This document shows positions 26,659 to 34,934 of a stretch of 64,000 nucleotides of DNA, piece after piece. The position numbers and the translations under genes are program-made. Under the pieces are notes generated by a model. It searched no databases. It was given only the letters and a program-made list of their open reading frames with translations, and was not told where the DNA came from. This DNA comes from Dictyobacter vulcani. GTDB taxonomy: Bacteria > Chloroflexota > Ktedonobacteria > Ktedonobacterales > Ktedonobacteraceae. Where the stretch lies: contig NZ_BKZW01000003.1 of assembly GCF_008974265.1 (NCBI RefSeq), positions 655,275-719,274 of the forward strand, in the 5' to 3' direction. The stretch's first letter is position 1; the number at the start of each line of letters is the position of its first letter.

Positions 26659-27921
26659 TTATTGGACGTTCAAGGCAGCATCATCCACATAGAATGTTGA
26701 AGAGGCTGCAGAATCAGTGGTACCCAAAAAGGCGACCTGAATTTGCTTACCTTTATAGCTTGAGAGTGATGAGGTCACATCAAAACTATACTGTGTCCAA
26801 CCCTGTGCGTCGATATTACACTTAGTCTGTACAGTTGAGATAGTTGCCGCAGTGGTTGTACGCAGACGTACACGGAAGTAATCGTAGCAGGTAGTAGTGC
26901 TCGTTTCATTGGTACCAATGTAGAGCCAGTAGCTCAGCGTGACCTTCGAGGCAGTGGATGGAATAGTGACTGTCTGATAGATTGTGTCGGTACAAGAGTT
27001 GTAGCCACACAGGTCGGCACTATTGCTACCAGTATGGGGGTTGCTGCTATCTACGATCTCATAACCACCAGAAGAACTCTCTGTCCAGGAACTCGAACCA
27101 CTCTCAAAACCACCATTGGTCAGAATATTACCACCAGTAGGAGTAGGAGTTGGCGTGGCTCCGATAGGGGTAGGAGTAGGAGTTGGTCCAACCGCTGTGG
27201 GAGTAGGTGTCGGGTTAACAGGAGTAGGAGTTGGTGAGCCGGTGCCGAACTGAATATCCAGGATCGCGTGTAGCTCGATGCCATTGGGAGCAACACCTGT
27301 CTGGCCATGCAAGAAGTCGAAAAAGCCGACGCCGGTGACGGTCACAGGTACGTTAGCTGCCTGGAAACCACTATTAGGTGTATAGCGAGCATCAAATTCT
27401 GCGCGTGCTTTTTTGATACCAGTTAAAAATGGGCTAGAGGCGCCGGTACAAGCAGGGTCGGGAATCTCGACAATCATGGTTTTGCCGGTTGAATCGGCAA
27501 GGACCAGATGATAGTCAGAATCAGCCTCCAGTTTATATTCGGTCAGGGTATCCTGCAGTTGATATTGCGTGCTTTCGGTTGGCTTAATACGGTTGTTAGA
27601 TGGCAGGGTACCCGGTTTCGCCAACGAAGTTAAGTAAGAAATAGTGGTTGGTGTTACCGACTGAAGATTGACCGAACTAGCATCGGCATCGGTGCCAGTC
27701 TTGACGGACCAGCGCTCAACGCCACACGAGCCGGTGCTGCTTTTGGGATTTACAACAAAGGCCTCTTTGTCTGTATCTGTCTCTGCATCTTTGTCTTGTT
27801 GGACTGCATCCTTGTCTGTTGGAGTGGCATGAGACATAACAGCGTATCTCACTGAACCAATACCCACGACCAGTGCGACGATGAGCACAAGGACAAGGGT
27901 TATTATGTTGTTTCTTTTCAT
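26659..27921 (-). CDS. Secreted modular protein with Thr/Pro linker and C-terminal carbohydrate-binding-like domain
   Basis: A 420-residue exported protein. Residues 1-30 are a signal peptide or anchor (IITLVLVLIVALVVGIG). A charged Asp/Lys-rich segment follows, then an N-terminal domain (about 65-228) with DSDYHLVLADSTGKTMIVEI and FDFLHGQTGVAPNGIELHAI, resembling proteins that end in a short nuclease-related beta domain. A linker of repeated PTPTP units (about 231-268) leads to a beta-sandwich starting ILTNGGFESGSSSWTESSSG and ending STFYVDDAALNVQ. The same linker and C-terminal module occur in the gene at 54643. The role is probably at the cell surface; function not known. Confidence 0.78.
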   Translation of the reverse strand: MKRNNIITLVLVLIVALVVGIGSVRYAVMSHATPTDKDAVQQDKDAETDTDKEAFVVNPKSSTGSCGVERWSVKTGTDADASSVNLQSVTPTTISYLTSLAKPGTLPSNNRIKPTESTQYQLQDTLTEYKLEADSDYHLVLADSTGKTMIVEIPDPACTGASSPFLTGIKKARAEFDARYTPNSGFQAANVPVTVTGVGFFDFLHGQTGVAPNGIELHAILDIQFGTGSPTPTPVNPTPTPTAVGPTPTPTPIGATPTPTPTGGNILTNGGFESGSSSWTESSSGGYEIVDSSNPHTGSNSADLCGYNSCTDTIYQTVTIPSTASKVTLSYWLYIGTNETSTTTCYDYFRVRLRTTTAATISTVQTKCNIDAQGWTQYSFDVTSSLSSYKGKQIQVAFLGTTDSAASSTFYVDDAALNVQ

Positions 27922-29087
27922 GGAATGTTCCTTTATCTGGACTGAAAATATGTGTTGTGTACTGAACGCTGCAAGCGTTGCTTGCTAAAATAAGGGAAAA
28001 TAAACGTTGTTACAGGCTTTGAGGCACCTCCTTTCCTTTTCTTCCTGTCGCCAATTTTTGTCCTGCTGATTTTAAATATGTGAATACATCTGACCAGGTA
28101 ATACAGGAAAAAATAATGGCATGAAGGAGAGGGGGGATGTCAGGTGATTTACCTGCTGTGGGGGGATTGGAAGAATGCTTGTAGGGCATGCCAAAAATGC
28201 AGGCTATGATACCAGGACCGCGTAAATTCCAGCTTTGAAATGTCTGCATTGACATCTCAGGCTTGACTTTTATCGCCACGAGCATTGGTTTTCCATTCTT
28301 CTTGCTTTTACTTACGCATGAAAGGCCGGAAAATATCCTGATTAATTGAAAGATTTTCCTCGCGTGCTACTCATTATAAGTACTGACCGTTCAGAAAAGC
28401 ATCATAGAAAGTATTTTTGTCATATTAATAGTATAACATTAATGTGACATTAAAGATATGTATTTTCCCGCCATTCCTGAAAATTATAACTAAAAGAGGT
28501 TATCTATACATTATCTATATGTTATTAGCAGATTAATTATTAAGAACTGCCAACCAAATAGACCTGATCTTCGTTATTTGCATGCATGTAAATAATTGTA
28601 TAGATTAACAATAAGATATGATAATCTATCATCATAAAAATACATGTATTACAACGCACGTGTATTTAGAAAGCTTGTTTTATGATCAACTATGACTCTA
28701 AAATATCTTCAGTTTCTTTTTGAGCGCTAACTTTTTTGTTCATGAGCGAGATTGACCATCAATCCAATTCAAAAGCTCTTGCAGAGAGCTCCTTCTTTAT
28801 TGAATAGCATGACATTGACGTTAACGTTAATCTTGTTGTATACTGTAAGTGAGCTGAAAGAGGGAATGTAGTAGATGTGTGGGGCTGAATAAAACCTCAG
28901 GAAATTATTCAACGCATCATTTTTTAGCGGTCTCTTTTTGTGCTGTTCGTTGTGATTCCAGTGGGGTATGTAGGTGTGGTCTTATTGAGGGATGATGCAC
29001 TGTTCTTTTTGGAATAGAAATGGATGGTTCTTATAGCGATAAATTATCTGTATATGTAAAGCAATTATAGATGGGAAAGCGGTTTTA
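27922..29087. other. Long AT-rich intergenic region
   Basis: Nearly 1.2 kb without a convincing gene. 28320-28760 is very AT-rich. A 91-codon frame on the minus strand (28010-28285) lacks a ribosome binding site and familiar sequence. A clear promoter-like element is at 28815-28844. The last part leads to the MFS gene. Confidence 0.55.
28815..28844 (+). promoter_or_regulatory. Promoter with palindrome in the spacer (MerR-type layout)
   Basis: TTGACG (28815-28820) and TATACT (28839-28844) are separated by 18 bp. The -35 box is part of TTGACGTTAACGTTAA, a 16-bp palindrome with one mismatched pair that extends into the spacer. A palindrome inside a long spacer is the layout seen at promoters controlled by MerR-family activators. 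It is about 240 bp before the MFS exporter gene. No MerR gene lies in this window. Confidence 0.5.
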
Positions 29088-30395
29088 ATGCAAACTACCG
29101 AACGGAACGGAATTCGAATTACTACTGATCAATTGGCAGAGCCAAAAAATGGAAAGTTCTTGCAGGCATTTCCTGCGTTACAGCATAGAAACTTTCGGCT
29201 ATTCTGGTCTGGACAGCTTATTTCACTGATCGGAACCTGGATGCAGACCACGGGGCAATCCTGGCTGGTGCTGCAACTGACACATAATTCGCTGGCACTG
29301 GGAACAGTTGGCGCACTGCAATTTTTGCCGGTGCTGCTATTCACCTTGTTTGGCGGTGTCCTTGCCGATAAACTGCCCAAGCGTAGAGTACTGTTATCAA
29401 CACAAACCTTTGCCTGTATCTTAGCGACTATATTGTTTGTGCTCTATGTGACCCATACCGTGCAGATCTGGCATATTTATGTCCTGGCCTTTCTGTTAGG
29501 AGTAAACAACTCGCTTGATATGCCCACACGCCAATCTTTTGTGGTAGAGATGGTCGGGCGAGAAGCACTGGGCAATGCGGTGGCCTTGAACTCATCAGTC
29601 TTTAATATGGCCAAAATCGTAGGGCCGGGTGTAGCAGGTCTGATCATCGCACGCTTTGGTGAAGGTCCACTGTTTCTGAGTAACGCGATCAGCTTTATTC
29701 CAGTCTTGATCAGTTTACTCCTGCTGGATACCAGTAAGTTGTTTGCAGGCAAACGTCAGACGACAGCGGAGCCGGTTGGTCCGATAAAGAGTTTGCACGA
29801 GGGATTGCGCTATGTCTGGCAGACACCAGCAATCTTCCTGATTGTAGCTGTGGTAGGAGTTGTTTCACTGTTTGGTGTCAACTTTAATGTTGTCGAGCCA
29901 TTAGTCAGTACTGACCTGCTCCATCAGGGAGCACAGGGATTTGGTCTGCTCTCATCTTCCTTTGGTGTTGGAGCCTTGATTGGTGCATTAACAATCGCCA
30001 CAGGACACAAAAATCCTAGCTTCAAGAAGATGCTAACGTATGCAGCTTTCTTCTGTGTTGGACTTGGAGCAGTAGGGCTTTCCCATAATTATCTGTTATC
30101 ACTGGTCATCGCCATGGTAACCGGCTTCTGTATGATTACGTTTACCGCCGCTGCCAACACTACACTGCAGACTGTGGCACCAGACCATCTGCGTGGTCGC
30201 GTCATGAGCGTGTATATGCTGGTCTTTGCGGGTAGCACCCCGATTGGTAACCTGTTTACCGGCTGGATGGCTGGCCTGGTCGGGATCTCGTTGACGTTGA
30301 TCGTCAATGCCGTGATCAGTCTGGTGGCTGTGATCGTTGGCTGGTTTAAACGCGAGAACGCCGAGAAAAATCTCCAGCAAGTCTTCCTGAAATAA
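29088..30395 (+). CDS. MFS transporter (enterobactin-exporter-like, MFS_3)
   Basis: A 435-residue membrane transporter with about 12 hydrophobic segments. NFRLFWSGQLISLIGTWMQT and SWLVLQLTHNSLALGTVGAL are hallmarks of the MFS_3 exporter group; GGVLADKLPKRRVLL carries the loop 2-3 motif. DMPTRQSFVVEMVGREAL and VFNMAKIVGPGVAGLI follow the group pattern. It likely exports drugs or a small metabolite by proton exchange. A MerR-style promoter upstream fits inducible efflux. No obvious ribosome binding site beyond GGAAAGCGG. Confidence 0.9.
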   Translation: MQTTERNGIRITTDQLAEPKNGKFLQAFPALQHRNFRLFWSGQLISLIGTWMQTTGQSWLVLQLTHNSLALGTVGALQFLPVLLFTLFGGVLADKLPKRRVLLSTQTFACILATILFVLYVTHTVQIWHIYVLAFLLGVNNSLDMPTRQSFVVEMVGREALGNAVALNSSVFNMAKIVGPGVAGLIIARFGEGPLFLSNAISFIPVLISLLLLDTSKLFAGKRQTTAEPVGPIKSLHEGLRYVWQTPAIFLIVAVVGVVSLFGVNFNVVEPLVSTDLLHQGAQGFGLLSSSFGVGALIGALTIATGHKNPSFKKMLTYAAFFCVGLGAVGLSHNYLLSLVIAMVTGFCMITFTAAANTTLQTVAPDHLRGRVMSVYMLVFAGSTPIGNLFTGWMAGLVGISLTLIVNAVISLVAVIVGWFKRENAEKNLQQVFLK

Positions 30396-30419
30396 GAGGG
30401 TAACGTATAAAGAAACAAA

Positions 30420-30463
30420 AAGGCGCGCACTGTATTCTTGTGACACAGTGCGCGCCTTTTTGT
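30420..30463 (+). terminator. Strong terminator of MFS gene
   Basis: AAGGCGCGCACTGT pairs with ACAGTGCGCGCCTT around an ATTCTTGTGAC loop and is followed by TTT. It lies 25 bp after the stop. Confidence 0.9.
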
Positions 30464-30601
30464 TAACTTAAAGCTGAAGGGTCAGGCTTACACCACTTAC
30501 GAGAAGCCTGTGACACTGGTTTCAAAACATATGCTAAAAAAATATGAAACAATCGTTATATAAATACATGCAAATTATCTTTGTTAAAGACAGAATGTAT
30601 G

Positions 30602-30796
30602 AGCATGGACATATTTTATGTGGATACATCTAAAGGAGTGATTTATGTCTATTCAGACGGATTACAACACCACACGAATGGAAAAGTGCTGAAAGAATTG
30701 CCTTTTATTGCGGCTAGTGGTGTCATTGCCGCTTCAAAGAGTGGTGTGATGGGAGATAGGAAGGTCTGGCGATCGCACAGGGGTATAGAGTGCTAA
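30602..30796 (+). CDS. Possible small protein, perhaps a gene remnant
   Basis: A 64-residue frame from ATG 30602: FYVDTSKGVIYVYSDG followed by NGKVLKELPFIAASGVIAAS. The beta-rich pattern with YVYSDG looks coding. No clear ribosome binding site, and the frame ends soon after the repeat AGGAAGGTCTGGCG (30758), which recurs at 30837. It may be a fragment of a larger lost gene. Confidence 0.3.
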   Translation, partial: SMDIFYVDTSKGVIYVYSDGLQHHTNGKVLKELPFIAASGVIAASKSGVMGDRKVWRSHRGIEC

Positions 30797-30865
30797 AAAG
30801 AAATAATAGCTGTATCTAAGGAACTGAAGATAGCAAAGGAAGGTCTGGCGAATGCACCAGGGGTC
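30758..30865. repeat. Short direct repeat pair
   Basis: AGGAAGGTCTGGCGA occurs at about 30758 and again at about 30837, each followed by a near-identical GCACAGGGGT or GCACCAGGGGT. The two copies are about 79 bp apart, as left by an old local duplication. The stretch 30866-31220 holds nothing else I recognise. Confidence 0.5.
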
Positions 30866-31220
30866 AAATTAAACTAATTCACTGCATACTTACAGCTTGT
30901 GTTTCTAAGCATACTGGAAACAGATACTGGCACGTAAATTCACTTCCTTGAAGGAGCAGTGACTGCGAAGTCGTGGGATTCTGGCAAGTAGAATCCACTC
31001 CCGAAGATGGCCACTGAGCTATAAGCGCTGGATTTGTGGTCATGGGTGTCGAACATGTTGCTAATGCCAGCAAAAGCGTGGGTTTCTGGTCATGGCGCAA
31101 GAGTATTGATGAAGCACGAGGCGAAATGTTAACCTTGTAGAGAGTGGGCAATTGACTTGTTTATGATAAATCAGATTTGCAAACCTGCAGGCCTGGCTAA
31201 ATCGTTGAACCTTTGCTTGT

Positions 31221-31269
31221 AAAAGAGTGGTCAATGATTCGGTTGATGATATCATTGACCCACTCTTTT
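31221..31269. terminator. Terminator hairpin below oxidoreductase fragment
   Basis: AAAAGAGTGG-TCAATGAT and ATCATTGA-CCCACTCTTTT pair with a single bulge. On the minus strand it follows the fragment that ends at 31279 and closes with TTTT. Confidence 0.7.
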
Positions 31270-31278
31270 ATGAGGTGG

Positions 31279-31604
31279 CTACTCAATGCGTAGTGGTCCA
31301 CGCTGGACGCCTTCGCGCATGGTTTCTAGATCACCAGCAGGCACATATTCTACCCACCAGGTGACGCCCGCTTCGGCCAACGCTTTCATTAAAGCGCGAT
31401 CTTTCTCCCAATCTTGGGAACGGCTGCGACCGCCTAGCTTGATCTCGTAGGGTTTTGATCTTTGCTGTTCACTGCTGTGGCTTTCCATAAAGGCTTTGAG
31501 TTCTCGTACATCAGCAGGTGTCCAGTTATTTTCTGGTTCTCCAGATTTCTGCTGTTTGTAGAGACAGCAACCATCATATTGAGCTGCTCGTAGTGAAGTG
31601 CCTT
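31279..31604 (-). pseudogene. C-terminal fragment of a luciferase-like (LLM) oxidoreductase
   Basis: About 108 codons read on the minus strand in one frame: RAAQYDGCCLYKQQK, then NNWTPADVRELKAFMES, YEIKLGGRSRSQDWEKDRAL, AGVTWWVEYVPAGDLETMRE and RGPLRIE at the stop. This is the typical last third of LLM flavin/F420 oxidoreductases (GG-R, TWW-EY motifs, GPLRI end). The N-terminal two thirds are missing: the frame is closed upstream by TAA at about 31606, next to the stop of the PPOX gene. So a deletion joined the two genes. A frame starting at an internal ATG (31488) would give only 69 residues. Confidence 0.7.
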
Positions 31605-31607
31605 TTG

Positions 31608-32024
31608 TTAGTGTTGCTTACTCCAGGGCCCCATTCCATGGACACTATCGACGGTGATACGGGTGATATAACCCGCGGGTGCACCATCTGGGATAAATTT
31701 TGTGCCTGGCCCGATATAGATCTGAGCCAACTTATTCAGCAATTCAGGCGCACCGCCTTCAGTAATCCTGGCGTGTCCATTGATGACCAGATAGTTATCC
31801 AGAGTGTTAGTTTTGCCACCTGTCTCCATCGAAAGCGCCACACGCGCATCCCGTTGGATATTTTGCACTTTTTTGTGCAGGTTCATATGAGCGCAGACAA
31901 TCTCATCGTTATCCAGCCCAACCCATACAACGGTAACCTGCGGGCTCCCATCCTTATTCAACGTTGTCAGATGAGCCAGATGCCCTGAAGTTAGAGCCTG
32001 CCGTACTTCATCACTTAAAACCAT
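31608..32024 (-). CDS. PPOX class F420-dependent oxidoreductase
   Basis: About 138 residues, split beta-barrel of the pyridoxamine-phosphate oxidase-like family. LTSGHLAHLTTLNKDGSPQV, VVWVGLDNDEIVCAH, KVQNIQRDARVALSME and YLVINGHARITEGGAPELLN are family landmarks. Such proteins bind F420 or FMN and reduce small molecules. ATG at 32024 is chosen with AAAGG upstream; an in-frame GTG at 32033 is also possible. Its 3' end joins the LLM fragment downstream. Confidence 0.88.
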   Translation of the reverse strand: MVLSDEVRQALTSGHLAHLTTLNKDGSPQVTVVWVGLDNDEIVCAHMNLHKKVQNIQRDARVALSMETGGKTNTLDNYLVINGHARITEGGAPELLNKLAQIYIGPGTKFIPDGAPAGYITRITVDSVHGMGPWSKQH

Positions 32025-32110
32025 AGTATTCACAGCCTTTCACTAAGAAAATGTATACTCCAAGTATAGAGAAATGTAATCCTTCCTACAAGGACGCACA
32101 ATAATGTGCT

Positions 32111-32147
32111 AAGGGTTCCTGACAATACAATTTTGCCAGGAACCCTT
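32111..32147 (-). terminator. Terminator hairpin of PhyH-family gene
   Basis: AAGGGTTCCTG and CAGGAACCCTT pair around a 15-base loop. It lies 45 bp beyond the stop of the PhyH gene on the minus strand, between that gene and the PPOX gene. Confidence 0.65.
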
Positions 32148-32191
32148 GAATGTTTGACCATTTGTGTCGTTAATGTATCAGGCAGATGAAC

Positions 32192-33031
32192 TTATTCGGT
32201 GCCGCCGGAGTTGGCCAGGGTGCCGGTGAGTGCTATTGCTGGTTGTCCATTTTCGGCATTGACCCAGACGCCGCAAGGGCCACCTTCAGAGCTGTAGTTG
32301 ATATCGAGGGTAGTACCGTCCATTCGATATAAGGGTTTCATATATCCGGCGACTGTGTCGGCTTCCCCTGAGATATAGTGACCAATCAAGGCGCGACGGA
32401 AGCGGTCGTTGGATTGATTGGGGAAACTGCCGTGGACCAGCGATCCGCCAAAGAACAGGACATCACCTGGTTCCATGATCACCGAGTGCACTTCTTGCTG
32501 TTCAGGGATGGGAACCTGAATATCAGTGAAACTGGCCTGGGTGTCGGCCTCGGTAGTGCACATGATTGGCCAATCCTGGCTGCCAGGGACTACCTTCATA
32601 CAACCGTTCTCTTCATCGCAAGGATCCAGTGCCATCCATGCCGCCATGCAGGTGCCCGGACGAGCACGTAGGAAAAAATTATCCTGATGCAGAGCCTGTC
32701 CACGTGCCTTTGGTGGTTTAAAATACAGCATTGTCTGGGCGGCATAGGGTTCACTGCCAAGGAGTTCTGTCAGCACCTCATTTAAGCGAGCATCGATTAA
32801 GAAACGCAGGCTGGTCTCATCCCAGTGATGCATATGAATCATACGTGGATAGCGTTTCAGCGGATCATTGTTCTCAGGATCAACGCCAACCGTATCACCT
32901 GGATAGCTGCCTTTAGCGCGCAGATCCATATAATGGTTCCGGAAAAATTCAGCCTCGGCGGGCGTGAAAAGTTGCTTTACGACCACATAGCCATTTTCAA
33001 CAAAGGATTGTTTTATATCTGTAGCAATCAT
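32192..33031 (-). CDS. Phytanoyl-CoA dioxygenase (PhyH) family protein
   Basis: A 279-residue Fe(II)/2-oxoglutarate oxygenase. Metal ligands are visible: H115 and D117 in ALHQDNFF and H200 in GGSLVHGSF; the Arg in NDRFRRALIGHY would bind 2-oxoglutarate. ENGCMKVVPGSQ is a family hallmark. It hydroxylates an unknown small molecule in the cytoplasm. The start is supported by GGAAAGG about 9 bases upstream. No cluster of biosynthetic genes surrounds it, so the substrate cannot be guessed. Confidence 0.9.
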   Translation of the reverse strand: MIATDIKQSFVENGYVVVKQLFTPAEAEFFRNHYMDLRAKGSYPGDTVGVDPENNDPLKRYPRMIHMHHWDETSLRFLIDARLNEVLTELLGSEPYAAQTMLYFKPPKARGQALHQDNFFLRARPGTCMAAWMALDPCDEENGCMKVVPGSQDWPIMCTTEADTQASFTDIQVPIPEQQEVHSVIMEPGDVLFFGGSLVHGSFPNQSNDRFRRALIGHYISGEADTVAGYMKPLYRMDGTTLDINYSSEGGPCGVWVNAENGQPAIALTGTLANSGGTE

Positions 33032-33279
33032 TCTTTTTCAACCTTTCCGTATAGCATCTTCTGTTACACATAGATAAGGAGTAGCATCAGTGTTACTAAG
33101 AGCATACTGTAAAATGTTGCAAAAAAGGATAGCTGAAATTGTGCTTATGTGTCTCAGATGCACAACATTGTAGCGTGTGGACACCGGATACATAGTGTGG
33201 AGCTTGTCTGAAAAGTTGGTAGGTGTCGTGTATGTAATGCTGACGCATAGAGCCTGCACAGCGTGCAGGCGGCTCCAAT
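33032..33279. other. Intergenic region, no gene seen
   Basis: About 250 bp between two minus-strand genes. Near its end, across the 3' part of the next gene (about 33243-33285), CGCATAGAGCC and GGCTC-CTATGCG with inner TGCAC/GTGCA can fold as a hairpin that may end transcription of the TrhO gene. Confidence 0.4.
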
Positions 33280-34152
33280 CTATGCGCGGCAACCCTGAGG
33301 ACAGGTAAACGGAGTATGTTCGGAGAGACAATCCGAGCAGCAAATCAGATGACGATGGCAGGCATCATTGGTGCAATTGACATACTGTTCAGATGGTTGA
33401 TGACAATAGACACAACGACCTACAACTTCATGCTCAGGCTTGCGGTCAGTGGCAAAGTCCATCAAGATACGGTTATCAAAGACATACAGCTTGCCTTTAA
33501 AATGCTGATTGGGATACTTCTCCATATAGGTCACGATGCCATCCTTCAACTGATAGACATCCTGCATCCCATTTTTCAGTAACAGGCCCGTGGCCTTCTC
33601 ACAGCGTACACCGCCGGTACAGACCGTCACCACTGGAGCATCTGTTAACTGCTGCAATTCAGGCAGCACAGCTGGTAGATCGCGGAAATTTTCTATTGCA
33701 GGCAGAATCGCATTCTCGAAATGCCCACTTTTATGCTCATAATCATTGCGCATATCGACCAGATAAAATTTCTTTCCGCTCTCATACCACTCATGTAACT
33801 CGTCCGCTGACAGATACTTACCAGTGAGTTGCGTAGGATTAACACCCCATTCCGCCACACTATTACTGATAATATCTGAGCGCACCTTCACCGACAATGA
33901 TGGAAAGGCCTCGCCGTTTCCTTCACTGCGCTTATAGTTGATCTCCCGAAACGCTGGATACTCATTCATCGCCTGGACATACTGTTTGATCTTAGCAACC
34001 GGTCCCTCGACCGTGCCATTGATGCCTTCCGCCGCAATAATGATGCGTCCTTTTAAGCCAAGCAACTGACACAGTGCCCGCTGCCACAGCTTCACCGCCT
34101 CGGGATCGGCAACCTCGACATATTTGTAGTACAACAAAATCTGATAACTCAT
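33280..34152 (-). CDS. trhO: tRNA uridine(34) hydroxylase / rhodanese-related protein TrhO
   Basis: A 290-residue protein of the TrhO (YceA/YbfQ) family, which hydroxylates U34 of tRNAs in an oxygen-dependent, prephenate-independent route. The N-terminal domain has GRIIIAAEGINGTVEG and EFPSLSVKVR-type (EAFPSLSVKVRSDI) segments; the rhodanese domain carries the active Cys178 in CTGGVRCEK. The C-terminus holds a Cys-rich cluster (CVYCHQ, CTNDACHRHLICC, CPQGC) that may bind zinc. Length fits the family. The start lacks a strong ribosome binding site. Confidence 0.92.
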   Translation of the reverse strand: MSYQILLYYKYVEVADPEAVKLWQRALCQLLGLKGRIIIAAEGINGTVEGPVAKIKQYVQAMNEYPAFREINYKRSEGNGEAFPSLSVKVRSDIISNSVAEWGVNPTQLTGKYLSADELHEWYESGKKFYLVDMRNDYEHKSGHFENAILPAIENFRDLPAVLPELQQLTDAPVVTVCTGGVRCEKATGLLLKNGMQDVYQLKDGIVTYMEKYPNQHFKGKLYVFDNRILMDFATDRKPEHEVVGRCVYCHQPSEQYVNCTNDACHRHLICCSDCLSEHTPFTCPQGCRA

Positions 34153-34287
34153 GCTAATAGTATAGCAAAAATAGCGCCAAAGTGCAGCCTTTTGCTGCGA
34201 ATCTGATATCTGGTTAGCATGTGGTGGACCAGTTTGCCCGCTGATTTTGATGTCAGGTGCGCTAGTGAGTATGTTTCCTTGTGAACT

Positions 34288-34710
34288 CTAGCTGGCAGGT
34301 TGTTGAATATGCATGAAAACCACGCGCCAGCCATCGGGATCTTCGATGGTCGCACAGCGATCTTCGCTCCAATAAGGATTTTCGGGAGGAACTGATGGAT
34401 AGCCCTGTGTATGCAGCCTTGCTACAATACGGTCCATCGCTGCTCGATCATAGAGATAAAACACCAGGAGATTATCTCTTGATGGTGCGGGACAATCGCT
34501 TCCGTCGACGTGATGAGTAAATTCCAGATGATAGGCTACTCCTGGCAAGCCGAGTAGCACGCCAGTATAGCCTGCCCCTTCAAAGGATTCGAGCACGTTT
34601 AAACCGATGCCATCACGATAAAATGCTACAACCTCATCCAGACGGTCAGTTGGACGCGCTACACGTACACGTGCTATTGGGAGATCTGCAGGCCATTGTT
34701 CAGATATCAT
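34288..34710 (-). CDS. VOC family protein (glyoxalase/bleomycin resistance type)
   Basis: A 140-residue two-module vicinal-oxygen-chelate protein. VRVARPTDRLDEVVAFYRDG opens the domain; VLLGLPGVAYHLEFTHH and CATIEDPDGWRVVFMHIQQ carry the usual metal-ligand His and Glu positions. It could be an isomerase, dioxygenase or resistance protein. AAAGGA precedes the ATG. It is upstream of TrhO with a 135-bp gap. Confidence 0.85.
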   Translation of the reverse strand: MISEQWPADLPIARVRVARPTDRLDEVVAFYRDGIGLNVLESFEGAGYTGVLLGLPGVAYHLEFTHHVDGSDCPAPSRDNLLVFYLYDRAAMDRIVARLHTQGYPSVPPENPYWSEDRCATIEDPDGWRVVFMHIQQPAS

Positions 34711-34934
34711 GTTTCCTTTTACCTTTTCTAAATATATTATTGTTATTGCTGCAAATAATCAGCTAGATGAGTATTGCTACTATAGCAAAAGCGCCTGGAA
34801 AAGAGTCTGTCCAATTGGACAGTTTTTGTATCTATCAATAACCCACAAACCTGGCAGGGGAGGATGTCTTGACTTGTCATCAGCTTGATGCTATGGTTTT
34901 GTGTAACTTTGTCTTACTTCAGGGGTGAGTATTA

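Noticed and set aside
27120..27240. Repeated short units that could suggest a CRISPR or satellite array
   Set aside because: They encode the Thr/Pro linker of the secreted protein in frame; no spacers of constant length are present. The same holds for 55600-55700.
28010..28285. 91-codon minus-strand frame as a small secreted protein
   Set aside because: No ribosome binding site, no signal peptide and no known sequence; treated as non-coding spacer.
30879..31151. 90-codon minus-strand frame
   Set aside because: No ribosome binding site, no recognisable sequence, and unusual composition; left as spacer.
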